Positions 8,277 to 17,408 of a DNA stretch of 26,886 nucleotides are shown here, one piece after another. Source of the stretch: Aculops lycopersici (taxonomy: Eukaryota > Arthropoda > Arachnida > Trombidiformes > Eriophyidae); assembly GCA_015350385.1 (NCBI GenBank), contig WNKI01000003.1:2707995-2734880 (forward strand). The letters run 5' to 3'. Every line of letters begins with the position of its first letter. The stretch's first letter is position 1. The notes under the pieces are model-generated. The model was not told the DNA's origin. It saw only the letters and a list, made by a program, of their open reading frames with translations, and ran no database searches. A program made the translations under genes and the position numbers.

Positions 8277-9729
8277 TTAGTGGTGGGTCCAAATGGAAAC
8301 CATACGACTGTTGACTGGCTGGATTGGCCGGCAATTATCAATCAATTGCTTGCAACCACCCGACGAGGAGTGGCACTTGATTTGTTTGAATTGTTCAATT
8401 TGAGACTTGGAGCAGGTAATTGGACTTAGAAACACAACCCAATCGACCACCTCGCTTAGTGGCGGCGTGGTTAGCGAGCCCTCGTAGGAGGCGTAGACCC
8501 ACCTGTTGCTTGGAAACAGTTTCTTTAGATCCAAACGTGGCTGAATTTGAACCTCACTCTCGGGCTCTCGAATTTGCGACATTCCAGCGATGAGTTTGTC
8601 CAAGTGTTTGTTTCTATGGCGCTCGCCATTAACAGCCTGCACTAGAACCCCCAAAACGGCGAGTCCATGTTGGTGTCTAGCCGCCTCTTCCATGCTATTA
8701 AATTGTGAGCAGTTCCAATGGACAAAGTGGAGCTGAGTGTTTTTTGTTTTTTTTGTTTTCGTTGTTGATTGAAAGATATTTGGTTAGTTATTAATGAATA
8801 ATGTGCGATAAAATCTAGATTTACAAAGGAGCAGTAGCAACAGCAGTGGGATTAAAATTGATTTAATTAATCAAACTTACCTCTGCCGCAAATCCCCTGC
8901 CATTAATCCTATGCTCGCTCCCCTGATCACAGTCTTTGCCCCAATGGGCGTGGAATTGGGCTAGCCGATACTCGCGCTCGCCAAACGGTGGCCCGCAAAG
9001 CAACGTGTTGTTCATAACTTCCGGCGCAAAGTTTACCTGCCAATTGTGGCCCGTGTTGCAAAGGCTCATGTGGCTCAAGTATCTGGGATAACCGAGGAAA
9101 ATTTTCTTGTTCGAAATACAATGCCTGGTGTTCTGGTAACAGGCCACTTGTTGCTCCTTTTGGTTTTGGTTCTGATTTTGGTACAAGTGAGGCTGCTTGT
9201 TGTTACCCTGGATATTGTTTCCATTTTGATCATTGTAATCATCCTCGTTGTTGTTGTTGTTGTTGTTGTCATCGTCTATCTCATAATCATCATCGTCGTC
9301 GTCGTCCTTGCAGCCATAACTATTAACAGAATCTACTCGGCCACGAAGATGACCAAAAGCCGACGAGACACTTGAAGCGACCGACGAGGTCGAGGGACTT
9401 CGCTGATCCTCGCCAGTGGAATTGAGGTGGCGGTGGTTGTTGCGAATGGATTTTGCATTACTCATTACAGTGGCCACTTTTAGCTCGTCGCGAAATTGGG
9501 CAATCAATTGGCTGCTACAGGTGTCCGGTGAGCAGGAGGTGTCGTAGGCGCAACAGGTGGTGTTCAATTGATTCGGCTCGCAGCCGACCAATATGTTAAT
9601 TGGCGACTGATGCTTCCCGGTTGCATAATACTTTGGCCACTCGCTTGGCCTCAGGCACTCGCCGCCCTGATGGTCGTAGCCCCACTTCATTTTCGTGTGA
9701 CTCGATGATGACTTCTTGCTGGCAGCCAT
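8277..9729 (-). CDS. alpha-carbonic anhydrase, two exons, with a long Asp/Asn-rich insert
   Basis: Reversible hydration of CO2; 434 aa from exons 9729..8881 and 8732..8277. Splicing joins GCA-GAG to CTC-CAC, giving the family motif AELHFVHWN. Family blocks in order: MKWGYDHQGG (~14-23), HQSPINIL (40-47), NTGHNWQVNF (225-234, H228 = proton-shuttle position), QFHAHWGKD (259-267), LHFVHWN (284-290), GSLTTPPLSEVVDWVVF and RPIQPVNSR. Zinc ligands H260, H262 and H285, plus T371 (Thr199 position), are present, so activity is expected. There is no signal peptide, suggesting a cytosolic enzyme. Unusual: ~120 extra residues (~85-205) between the N-terminal block and the core carry DDDDDDDYEIDDD and NNNNNNNEDD runs, and six cysteines cluster at 50-71. 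The insert could partly be an unrecognised in-frame intron, though I see no good splice pair. Confidence 0.92.
8733..8880 (-). other. 148-bp GT-AG intron of the carbonic anhydrase gene
   Basis: On the minus strand the exon ends ...GGCAGAG at 8881 and the intron begins GTAAGTTTGA. It ends with a T-rich tract and ...ACACTCAG at 8733. The join restores the carbonic anhydrase AELHxVHWN block. It is the only intron I could demonstrate in the window. Confidence 0.92.
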
Positions 9730-10516
9730 TGTGTTTGACCTTGATGATGATAATTACTGCTACTTCTTCTAGCGACTTCCTGTTTCAGAGTATAAGTTGA
9801 TTTGGTGAAAATCCGGACAACCAATAAATTTGTTTGACTCAATCTCTCAAACTTCTCCTTCTATCCAAAATCTGAACTTTCATCTGCTCACTTTGGGCTC
9901 AAAGTCTAGAATGAGAGTTATCTATGAACTATCGGAAAAACCACAAATTGCTCTCTATCCCAATCGATAGGTTACTCGCGGATTCGACGGCTTATGTCAA
10001 GGCAACAGCTCAAGAGAACCACTTGTTGCTGCGTCTAATTGGAGGCTAGCGACCACAGACTTGCAGCTGACATCGAAAAACTGACGCGTTGCTTGAGTTT
10101 CTTGTGTCGCGCGCGCAGCTCGCTCAACTTGACTCGCTGCGCCGCCGCCACTTGTTGCACTGCTCTCCCTGCTGCTGCTGCTGCTGCTATTTCGTAGAGA
10201 GGAGAGATAGCAACAAGTTGTTTGTTTACAATCTCTGCACTACTTCGGTCTACTGTCAACTTTCACAGAAGCACTGGGCTCTTGTACATTGATGTATAGT
10301 TGGACCAACGAGAACTCCTTTCCTCTCGCCGACTTTTTGCCTTCAAAATTGCACAAGCATTTCGAATTTTGTGACTACCACAAAAACCACTGCCACAAGT
10401 CGAGCGAATCCACTCTTGCTTTGTGCTAAGCTGGAGGCTCGATAAGTTGACTGAATGGTTCGCTCGACTGGAAGTCGTTAGTTTCGTCGTGATTTTTCCC
10501 CTTCTCTCTCTCTCTC
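9730..10516. other. non-coding region upstream of carbonic anhydrase, up to the gap
   Basis: No supportable gene. It includes the presumed carbonic anhydrase promoter (minus strand), a CTG run near 10170-10187, two copies of CACTTGTTGC (10020 and 10149) and a short CT run at the gap edge. ORFs here (10035-10259 -, 10089-10292 +) are antisense to each other across the CTG repeat and look spurious. Confidence 0.5.
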
Positions 10517-11073
10517 NNNNNNNNNNNNNNNNNNNNNNNNNNNNNNNNNNNNNNNNNNNNNNNNNNNNNNNNNNNNNNNNNNNNNNNNNNNNNNNNNNNN
10601 NNNNNNNNNNNNNNNNNNNNNNNNNNNNNNNNNNNNNNNNNNNNNNNNNNNNNNNNNNNNNNNNNNNNNNNNNNNNNNNNNNNNNNNNNNNNNNNNNNNN
10701 NNNNNNNNNNNNNNNNNNNNNNNNNNNNNNNNNNNNNNNNNNNNNNNNNNNNNNNNNNNNNNNNNNNNNNNNNNNNNNNNNNNNNNNNNNNNNNNNNNNN
10801 NNNNNNNNNNNNNNNNNNNNNNNNNNNNNNNNNNNNNNNNNNNNNNNNNNNNNNNNNNNNNNNNNNNNNNNNNNNNNNNNNNNNNNNNNNNNNNNNNNNN
10901 NNNNNNNNNNNNNNNNNNNNNNNNNNNNNNNNNNNNNNNNNNNNNNNNNNNNNNNNNNNNNNNNNNNNNNNNNNNNNNNNNNNNNNNNNNNNNNNNNNNN
11001 NNNNNNNNNNNNNNNNNNNNNNNNNNNNNNNNNNNNNNNNNNNNNNNNNNNNNNNNNNNNNNNNNNNNNNNNN
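10517..11073. other. assembly gap (557 N)
   Basis: Unbroken Ns. The left edge is a CT run (10503-10516); the right edge is GTCGTCGTACGTCGTACG-type repeat, followed by a longer CT/CA tract. The gap length may be an estimate. Confidence 1.
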
Positions 11074-11120
11074 GTCGTCGTACGTCGTACGTCGTTACGT
11101 TCGTTCGTCGTCTTTCCTTT

Positions 11121-11123
<3 letters not shown>

Positions 11124-11185
<62 letters not shown>
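11124..11185. repeat. compound (TC)n(AC)n microsatellite
   Basis: TC repeats from 11124 to 11163 pass directly into AC repeats to 11185. With the CT run left of the gap it suggests the gap was caused by a long polypyrimidine tract. Confidence 0.97.
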
Positions 11186-11381
11186 TCTGGTTTGAATCAA
11201 ATAAAAATTCTCTATTATCCTGTTGTTATCTAAGCTGATAAGTTCGCCTAGCTCGTCCTGTTGCTCATTTTGCTACGCGGTCGGCCAACAGGCGAGCGGC
11301 AGAATGAGCATACGTAGCGCAAAACTAGCCGCCTGCGAGTTGCAAGCGCTAAAACCATAGACACAATTACGAATAGATAGA

Positions 11382-11406
11382 TTGTTGTTGTTGTTGTTGT
11401 TGTTGC
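11382..11406. repeat. (TTG)n microsatellite
   Basis: About eight tandem TTG units followed by TTGCCGCTGCC, in apparently non-coding DNA. Confidence 0.9.
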
Positions 11407-11946
11407 CGCTGCCATTGAAGCTGGTGATGAGTGGCAATGAATTTTCACAGCGGCGACGGCGAATCGCTCACCTGCGCGATGCTCCCTTTGGTCTCAACTC
11501 TCGCTCGCTTGACTTTGAACAAGCGCGAGCGGCGAGTCGCGTTAAACTCGTCGGTCATGGTGAGATAATTTTGAGAAGACCAACTGGAGGACAACGAGAA
11601 GAAGAGGATCTAAAATTGGAGTTTGAGGATGGCAATGGATCGGAGAGAAGAATTAGCCGCTCACTTGAGGCGGGAGTGCCATTGAAGCTTTCGAGTCAAC
11701 ATTGTGGCATGGCGCGATCTAAGCTACTCTTGCTGCTGCTGCTGCGACCGCCACAGAATCAGTAAGAGCAGCAGCAGTAGCCACTAGCTACGAACCAACC
11801 GCCACCCGCGTGATGTCTTATGAAACAGACAGCCGAAAGAACTTTGTGGCTGGCCCCTGCGGCCGCTGACTGGCTGAAGGGGGGATTAGTCAGTCAGTTT
11901 CGTTTAGTTAGCTTTGCGGGAAGCTCGTGCTACCAAGCGAGTTATC

Positions 11947-11973
11947 ATCATCGTCGTCGTCGTCGTCGTCGTT
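11947..11973. repeat. (TCG)n/(TCA)n microsatellite
   Basis: TCATCATCG passes into a run of TCG triplets, in apparently non-coding DNA. Confidence 0.85.
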
Positions 11974-12856
11974 GTGGGTCTTGGGAAAACAACAGAAAAA
12001 CACAATTGTCTCACAAGCTTAGCGCGAGCTGTTAGGTGGAATCTCGAAATAGACTATGCACTCTAAATGGCGCCACAATAGACATACCTCTTGCTGGTGG
12101 CTACACTACTTGTCATTGTTTCTACTGATACTCATGCTATACTGCTGTTCTGGAGCTTCAATTCCTCCCACTAGACTCTCGTCGCATTATACCGCATTAT
12201 TCTATTAAACTCTCGAGTAGCCCGACCAACAAACTTGACCTCACCACTTGAAAGCAAGTCTACTCCATCCAAACACTTGAGCACCTCTCTCAACTCTCGA
12301 TTCATCTCGCGCGCCTCCGACCCCCTAGCTTCTAATTGTAATAGTAATAATAACAATGATAATCCATATTAACAACCGCCACCAACAGCTACACTCCCTG
12401 TAGCTGTCTAGTTGTCGAGCTCCGGGTTTTCCAAGCTAATCAACGTGGCTCGACTTGAACAAACTCAACTCTGCAGTAGCGACGGCGGAGAATTTGTGGA
12501 GTTGATGCAAAATATGCGAGCCAGAGCATAGATGTTTACTTCGGGTTGTAGACGAAGTAATATCAGCGGAGAGAGATTGCAACATTCGAGCTTAGCGCTC
12601 GCTTGTTTCAGTGGAAGTAACGAAGCGCTCAGCTCGCTTTGTCAAGACCATAAACGAGCAACTAATTGGAGAGGAAGCGGATGGGGTCTTTGCTCCTCCT
12701 GGTCTCTCGCGTGCTGCTCGTTGTAAACCCCATCAACTCGCCATGAGGATTTGCTCGTTGTGACCACAATATTAGAACTCCTGTTGACTAGTCGATTAGC
12801 TGGCGTAACTTCCAGTGAAACCTCTCACATGTTGCTCGTTCACAAGCTCGCCAATT

Positions 12857-12886
12857 TTGCTCGCTTGAATTCAAACGAGCGAGCAA
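12857..12886. repeat. imperfect palindrome built on GCTCGC
   Basis: TTGCTCGC (12857-12864) and GCGAGCAA (12879-12886) are reverse complements. Between them lies the perfect palindrome TTGAATTCAA, then a 4-base ACGA bulge. Possible dimeric protein-binding site or cruciform. Confidence 0.7.
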
Positions 12887-13406
12887 GTGATAGAGCAAAC
12901 TAGTGTCTATTGGGATAAAACATGTGAGCCGACACACTACATAAGATACAATTTAGAGGCGACAACTAATAATTCAACCATCGGCAAGCGAGTGACGTAA
13001 CGAAATTGGCATGGTTCAGTCGACGTCGTCGTCATCGCTGTAGCCGTCGTTAACATTAAATAGAACAAAAGGCTCGCGGATATATCGAATCTAGTTATTG
13101 ATTTTATGTTGTAATCTTGTCCTCTCTATACTTGACACATAAAACTCATGATCAGTTATCACAGCCACAAGATGCAATTCGATCACCGGGGTCAATCGGC
13201 GCGCGTCACTTGAGACGTCACCAGTAACAATAATCAACATAACAAGTTGTTTAATAAATGATAGACTGAATCTTACTGTACCAGTGACACACAGCCCAAC
13301 TTATGAACAAACTCTACCACTGAATAAAGATTCTTCATAAGAATAATCAGGTCAATCATTTGGGAGCTTCAAATGCTAATACAAAGTTGGCCAACATATC
13401 ACTTTC

Positions 13407-13955
13407 TCAAGATTCGAAATCAATCCTCAAAACGCTCCAGTCTGTTTCTGGTCCTCGAAGGGTAACAAATTCGTGTCTTTGGTAGACAGATTCCTTGATT
13501 TGATCGTCTAATCGGTGGTCAGAGAAGGATAAGAGGCTCAAGTTTTCCTCTCGGCACACCTCGTAAAGTTGCTCTATCAACTTTCTGGCTATTCCTCGTC
13601 GCCTGTAGGTCGATTCAACGAACACATCCGCTATGAACATTATGTGGCCAATCCATGGTGTATAGTAATGTTCGTATAATATGTAACCAACTAATTCACC
13701 TGTTGCCACTGACTCCGCCAGATAGGCCCTCACAACGGGCGTGTTGCTAACCAATAAATCAAAATCAAACTCTAAACACTCATCGCTAGCTTCAGGTTTG
13801 TGCTTGAATCTTGGTAATACAAACAAGTCACTAATTAGGTCGTTGAGCTTAATTGATGTTCTATCACCTGTTGACTTCAAAACCATTCGATGTAATCTGG
13901 CCGCATCTCCAGCCCCCGGAACTCGGATACGGACCTCCTCTGTGGTAATAGTCAT
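13407..13955 (-). CDS. GNAT acetyltransferase, spermidine/spermine (diamine) acetyltransferase-like
   Basis: 182 aa, close to the ~170 aa typical of SSAT enzymes, which transfer acetyl from acetyl-CoA to polyamines, thialysine or related amines in the cytosol. The N-terminal part (IRVPGAGDAARLHRMV) fits GNAT motif C. The core matches the SSAT signature: GYILYEHYYTPWIGHIMFIADVFV (residues 90-113) parallels the family's Y-x-PWxG-x(5)-D-x-FV block. The acetyl-CoA-binding loop follows as RRRGIARKL (118-126, R-x-x-G-x-A). Residues 158-162 (YQRHE) sit where SSATs have the F-Y-K-R-x-G motif, and WSVLRID ends the fold. The start is the first ATG of the frame (13955) and gives a natural GNAT N-terminus. 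Intronless. Exact substrate is not predictable; SSAT and thialysine acetyltransferase (SAT2-like) are both possible. Confidence 0.88.
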   Translation of the reverse strand: MTITTEEVRIRVPGAGDAARLHRMVLKSTGDRTSIKLNDLISDLFVLPRFKHKPEASDECLEFDFDLLVSNTPVVRAYLAESVATGELVGYILYEHYYTPWIGHIMFIADVFVESTYRRRGIARKLIEQLYEVCREENLSLLSFSDHRLDDQIKESVYQRHEFVTLRGPETDWSVLRIDFES

Positions 13956-14642
13956 CTTGGTCGATTTTTTGCACTGATCTCGTCGAGTTATTGGAATAAC
14001 ACTGATACTTGAAGCTAATTGATCATAACAAACTTCTTATGGTTGCATTCTTTGCAACAAGCACAAAGATAATCTACATCTATCACGATAGTCTCTCTGG
14101 TCCCGTTGAGCAAATAAACGACTCTAGCGAGACCACAGTCGCGGCTGGTTGATGCAGATTTTCCTCACAAATGACTCGTTTGCGACGAATGACTTTGTTT
14201 GCTTTGTAGTCATTACTGGAAGCAGACACTAATTAAATATAATCACGATCCGAGGCAAACAGCGAGAAAATTTTTTATACATTACAAAGAAACTAGATCA
14301 CCATTGATGCCGATAGCCTCTTCGAGTCACAAGATCGATTGGCTTCTGCACAATCGTATGTGATGCTATGCATCCATAGCCCCAAATCTCCGCCTTTGTG
14401 AGAATCGATCATGCATTTGATTCAATAGAGTCAAATAAAAATCATTGCTCTGTGTACAAACACTTGACTTGTGTTTATTGATGATAGCAAAAATGGTATC
14501 ATCTGAATAGTAGGAGGTGAGTATACCTACCTCGCATTTTATTTGTATGCATGTTTGTATTATCCAATCGATTCGTTCGATTCCTAGTCTTCCTGAGTTC
14601 TTTACATGTGTCCTTTATATCATATCCACTCTAGTGGAACGC
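13956..14642. other. intergenic region between acetyltransferase and cornichon
   Basis: 687 bp without a supportable gene. It should hold the acetyltransferase promoter and the cornichon 3' UTR (poly(A) signal at 14538). A T-loop-like GTTCGATTCC occurs near 14573, but no tRNA fold surrounds it. Confidence 0.5.
14538..14543 (-). terminator. AATAAA poly(A) signal of cornichon
   Basis: TTTATT on + (AATAAA on minus) lies about 100 bases after the cornichon stop at 14643. A second TTTATT further down near 14477 is an alternative. Confidence 0.5.
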
Positions 14643-15104
14643 TCAAGACTCCGCGGAAACTAAGGTTGAAATGAGACCATAGATGTAGTAGAAGAAGCCA
14701 AACAAGTTGAAGAACAACTTTATCCACCCCTCTCTTGTGGCGCGAGCTAATTGATCTGAGTTCATTATACTTGTAGGGTCGTAAACACCCGATATCCTGT
14801 CAATGAATGACTTGCTTCTAGGTGCCTTGTTGTAAACTTGGTATAGACGATTAATGTTGTAAGCCAATAAGGGCAAATTTATAATAACCGTTATCCACTC
14901 GCCAACAAATAGGAAGAACAGTGTCATTAGCATATGTATTCCATATTCGGGCAGCACTAATGGATTCATCAATTTACAATGGTCGATAGGATTCTTGAAG
15001 TCTGTTTTAAGTTCATCGAAGGCAATCACATGATAAACCGAGAGAAATATGAGAAAAGCATCACCAATAAGGGCAGCTATGTAGGCGGCTGCAACGAAGC
15101 CCAT
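14643..15104 (-). CDS. cni: cornichon family ER cargo receptor
   Basis: 153 aa, near the 139-160 aa of cornichon/CNIH proteins, integral membrane adaptors that load cargo (TGF-alpha-type ligands, some receptors) into COPII vesicles at the ER. The family signature is clear: N-terminal membrane helix (~4-26), then HVIAFDELKTDFKNPIDHC and LMNPLVLPEYGIHM. A second helix is MLMTLFFLFVGEWITVIINL, and a last one WIKLFFNLFGFFYYIYGLIS. The loop VYDPTSIMNSDQLARATREGW is also typical. Start: the ATG at 15104 places the first helix as in other cornichons. Intronless, which is unusual for animal cornichons. Whether it is the CNIH1/2/3 or the CNIH4 type cannot be settled by eye; the SDQL-x(6)-EGW loop occurs in both. 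Confidence 0.95.
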   Translation of the reverse strand: MGFVAAAYIAALIGDAFLIFLSVYHVIAFDELKTDFKNPIDHCKLMNPLVLPEYGIHMLMTLFFLFVGEWITVIINLPLLAYNINRLYQVYNKAPRSKSFIDRISGVYDPTSIMNSDQLARATREGWIKLFFNLFGFFYYIYGLISTLVSAES

Positions 15105-15751
15105 CTTGTTCTTTTTGTTGCTTAAAGGAATGACTCGATTTTCTACTGTATCTTTGATCTTTGGTTCTGGTAGTTTTGCTTAGTCTAATATAAATTAATG
15201 AATCTTTTAGGTTATCATCAAATGTCAAGTGTCGTGATGGGAATAGAATGCTCTCTCTGTTGTTGATATTGAACGGAATTATGCACGCATGATTTTGATG
15301 GACAACACGAGTGTGAGCGTGTTTGTTTCTCGTGTCATACCAAAGATGTATCGCGTTTTCGTTGTATCCATTATGATATAACGTATCATATCCGAGTTCA
15401 CGACCGAACAAAAAGGACTAGAGGATATGTTGTGTAAAATTAATGTCAAGACTCGAAAGAGGAATTGTCATTCTGTGGCCTTAGGACAACTTTAATTGTA
15501 GAAAATTTGTTATACACCTAGCTTTTTGCTCGCTTAATTTTTGTATAGAACTAGTGAACAGGGCTATAAACAAATAGAGAAGATTTGGATTGACTCTAAA
15601 GTTATTTCTCTATTGCTTGCAAGTCTTGATCTGATTTGTTTGTTTTTGATTGATAGAAGAATTTCTAGTCTCACACTGGACGAATTCATAGATAGCTTTG
15701 CCTGGATTCGGTTTGTTGTTGTATTTATGTACCAATTTATAGTTCCGAGAA
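15105..15751. other. intergenic region between cornichon start and DnaJ stop
   Basis: 647 bp without a supported gene. It should contain the cornichon promoter/5' UTR and the DnaJ 3' UTR (both minus strand). An open frame at 15061-15411 (-) overlaps the cornichon start out of frame, and 15541-15909 (+) is antisense to DnaJ; both look spurious. Confidence 0.5.
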
Positions 15752-16837
15752 CTACGGCAAAGCTTTTTCAATCAGGTTCTTGGATTCAGGTGTTAAAAAT
15801 TCAGGGAATTCAATCTCAAAGCTCACTATTAGGTCGCCATAACTTGATGGTTCTCTCGTGTGGGGTAAGCCCTTGTATGGTATTGTTTTTGTTGTATTCG
15901 GCCGTATGATTTCATTGATGGGCAGGTTGACAAATTCGCCGGTTAGGGTTGGTACTTTCACGTTGCAGTTTCCAAGTAGAGCCGCCTTGAGACTAATTTT
16001 GTGAGTATACCTTATATTTGAGCCTTCGCGTTTGAAGAGTGGATGTGGCTTGTCTCTAATGATAAAAACAATATCGGCGGCAATGGTATTGGCACTCTGA
16101 TCGCCCTCTTTGGGAAAGGTAATCTTCGTGCCTGCTTTCCAGCCTGCCTTTACGTTTATCGTTAGAACCTTGTCCTCGCGATATGATCGCCCGTCAGCGT
16201 GAAGAGCTTTTCTATTGATTTTCATCTTCTTTGTTGTCCCTCTGAGTACCTCTTCAAGGGAAACTGGTAGGTCGTGTTCAATAGCCGCATCGACTTTCAT
16301 CGGTGAATTGGTCTGCTGCTTGTTCTGATGATTTGACTGGCCCCACGGGTTTTGGCTTGATTTAGATCGATGCGGCCCGTGAGCGGAGCCGAAACGAGTA
16401 TGCTGAGATCTTGGCGCTCCGCCGCCAAGGCCACCGAATGGGTTGAAGTATCCATCGTCGACGTCATATACACTAGGACCACCACCCATGCCCCCAAATA
16501 TGTTGCTGGTTGAACCTCCGTTCCTGGAGCTGAAAACCTTTTCGAACGTCTTGTAAGCGTCCTGGGAATAGGCGAATTTAAAGCCAGGCGAAGAGCCCTG
16601 CGAATCACCGTAGTCATTGTCCAACCCGTCCTCACCAAATCTATCATAAATCTCCTTCTTTTTCTTGTCTGATAGAACTTCATATGCCTCAGCAATCTCT
16701 TTAAACTTGTCCTCCGCATTTGCATCCTTGTTCTTGTCTGGATGATATTTTAGTGCCAATTTTCTATACGCTTTCTTAATTTCATCCTCGCTTGCACCCC
16801 TCTGCAAACCAAGGGATTTGTAGTAGTCTTTAGCCAT
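15752..16837 (-). CDS. type II (class B) DnaJ/Hsp40 co-chaperone, DNAJB1/4-like
   Basis: 361 aa, the usual ~340-360 aa of DNAJB1/4/5 proteins. It stimulates Hsp70 ATPase and delivers unfolded clients in cytosol/nucleus. The J domain is residues 1-70 (MAKDYYKSLGL, KKAYRKLALKYHPDKNKD with HPD at 32-34, YEVLSD, YDRFGEDGL). A Gly/Phe-rich linker (~71-175) includes NIFGGMGGG and YFNPFGGLGGG. C-terminal substrate-binding domains I and II follow (~183-355: HDLPVSLEEVLRGTTKKMKI, IVFIIRDKPHPLFKREG, LPHTREPSSYGDLIV). There is no CxxCxGxG zinc finger, hence type II. The C-terminal end has no EEVD-like motif. Intact and intronless, as is common for stress-inducible Hsp40 genes. Upstream, the minus-strand TATATAAA at ~17210-17217 lies within a putative LTR remnant in the same orientation. 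Confidence 0.96.
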   Translation of the reverse strand: MAKDYYKSLGLQRGASEDEIKKAYRKLALKYHPDKNKDANAEDKFKEIAEAYEVLSDKKKKEIYDRFGEDGLDNDYGDSQGSSPGFKFAYSQDAYKTFEKVFSSRNGGSTSNIFGGMGGGPSVYDVDDGYFNPFGGLGGGAPRSQHTRFGSAHGPHRSKSSQNPWGQSNHQNKQQTNSPMKVDAAIEHDLPVSLEEVLRGTTKKMKINRKALHADGRSYREDKVLTINVKAGWKAGTKITFPKEGDQSANTIAADIVFIIRDKPHPLFKREGSNIRYTHKISLKAALLGNCNVKVPTLTGEFVNLPINEIIRPNTTKTIPYKGLPHTREPSSYGDLIVSFEIEFPEFLTPESKNLIEKALP

Positions 16838-17107
16838 TATATTGAGCCTGGATTTTACTGAATTATGATTAATGGAGAATCAGAAATGTAATCTTAATAA
16901 TAATTCGACAATAAGTATCGAGTTTTTGGTGGTCAGTATTGGGTTTACCATCATAAGCACACCGCAAGGGAACAAAAAGCTGGCAGTAGCAGCAGCAAGC
17001 GAAGTATAGTCAAAGGCGCCATAAGCACACATACAAACGGACAGACAGACATAAACAGAGACTACATGTGGTTTGTTTTGGTCATTGGTCGGCCAATACA
17101 TGTATTG
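16838..17107. other. probable 5' UTR/promoter region of the DnaJ gene
   Basis: 270 bp upstream of the DnaJ ATG and downstream (minus strand) of the LTR-like block. No gene. A small open frame (16880-17101 -) is hydrophobic and lacks any recognisable family. I see no clean array of heat-shock elements. Confidence 0.4.
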
Positions 17108-17303
17108 TGTAATGCCGGGGGAAAACTGCTGTAGTAAATTTATACGCGTTGAGACTTTACTTTTCTATGGTTTTAAGCAGAGTAACTGCGGTTTATTGAG
17201 TGCTGGGCGTTTATATAGCGGTTCGGGTCGTCCCGAAGGGCGTGTTGCGGGCGAGATGGGCGTTACGTAGTTGCGCACCGCACAACGCCGGCGTCACACA
17301 GCA
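17108..17303 (-). mobile_element. probable LTR remnant (Ty3/gypsy-like)
   Basis: Read on the minus strand, a purine tract GAGGGGAGAG (17313-17304) is followed by TGCTGTGTGACGCC and about 195 bases of GC-rich sequence. Then come a TATATAAA (17217-17210), an AATAAA about 20 bases on, and an end in GGCATTACA at 17108. TG...CA ends, polypurine tract, TATA and poly(A) signal in this order are typical of a 3' LTR. I found no matching target duplication (ATTG on one side, GCAC or CTCT on the other) and no second copy in the window, so it is a truncated or degraded element. Alternatively it is simply a GC-rich promoter of the DnaJ gene. Confidence 0.5.
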
Positions 17304-17362
17304 CTCTCCCCTCTTTACGGAACGACCATCTGGTAATAAGTTTGAGCTTAATTAGTGATATA

Positions 17363-17408
17363 CAGTCTCAAGCAAATGAGTGTTACTTTTCCCTTTTTCC
17401 TGTACAAG
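17363..17408 (+). repeat. left terminal inverted repeat of Tc1 element
   Basis: 38 of 46 positions match the reverse complement of 25591-25636. The shared core is AGCAAATGAGTGTTAC, and both inner ends read CTGTACAAG. Four of the eight mismatches fall in the outermost 8 bases. Confidence 0.93.

Larger units (their letters stand above)
11074..13406. other. 2.3-kb non-coding region with simple repeats and GCTCGC-type words
   Basis: No gene I can support. Contents: CGTCGTA-type repeat at 11074-11112, (CT)n(CA)n at 11124-11185, (TTG)n near 11382-11405, (CGT/CGA)n near 11950-11972, repeated GCTCGCTTG words on both strands and a large imperfect palindrome at 12857-12886. The ORF 11382-11765 (+) has a poly-Leu start from a TTG repeat and a poly-Leu end from CTG, with no domain, so I leave it out. 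The region may be regulatory, or 5' sequence of a gene hidden in the gap. Confidence 0.5.

Noticed and set aside
9046..9375. Hydrophobic 109-codon frame on +
   Set aside because: Antisense shadow of the carbonic anhydrase Asp/Asn-rich insert (GTC/GTT repeats read as Val/Ile).
11382..11765. 127-codon open frame on + starting with poly-Leu
   Set aside because: Both Leu runs come from TTG and CTG microsatellites, and the middle shows no recognisable protein.
14565..14600. tRNA T-loop-like GTTCGATTCC
   Set aside because: The flanking bases do not form a T-stem, and there is no acceptor, D or anticodon arm in position.
15541..15909. 122-codon membrane-like frame on +
   Set aside because: Its second half is antisense to the DnaJ 3' coding end, and the rest is AT-rich intergenic DNA with no homology I can recognise.
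17108..17303. Solo LTR with target duplication
   Set aside because: The bases on the two sides do not match (ATTG against GCAC or CTCT), so I call it only a remnant.
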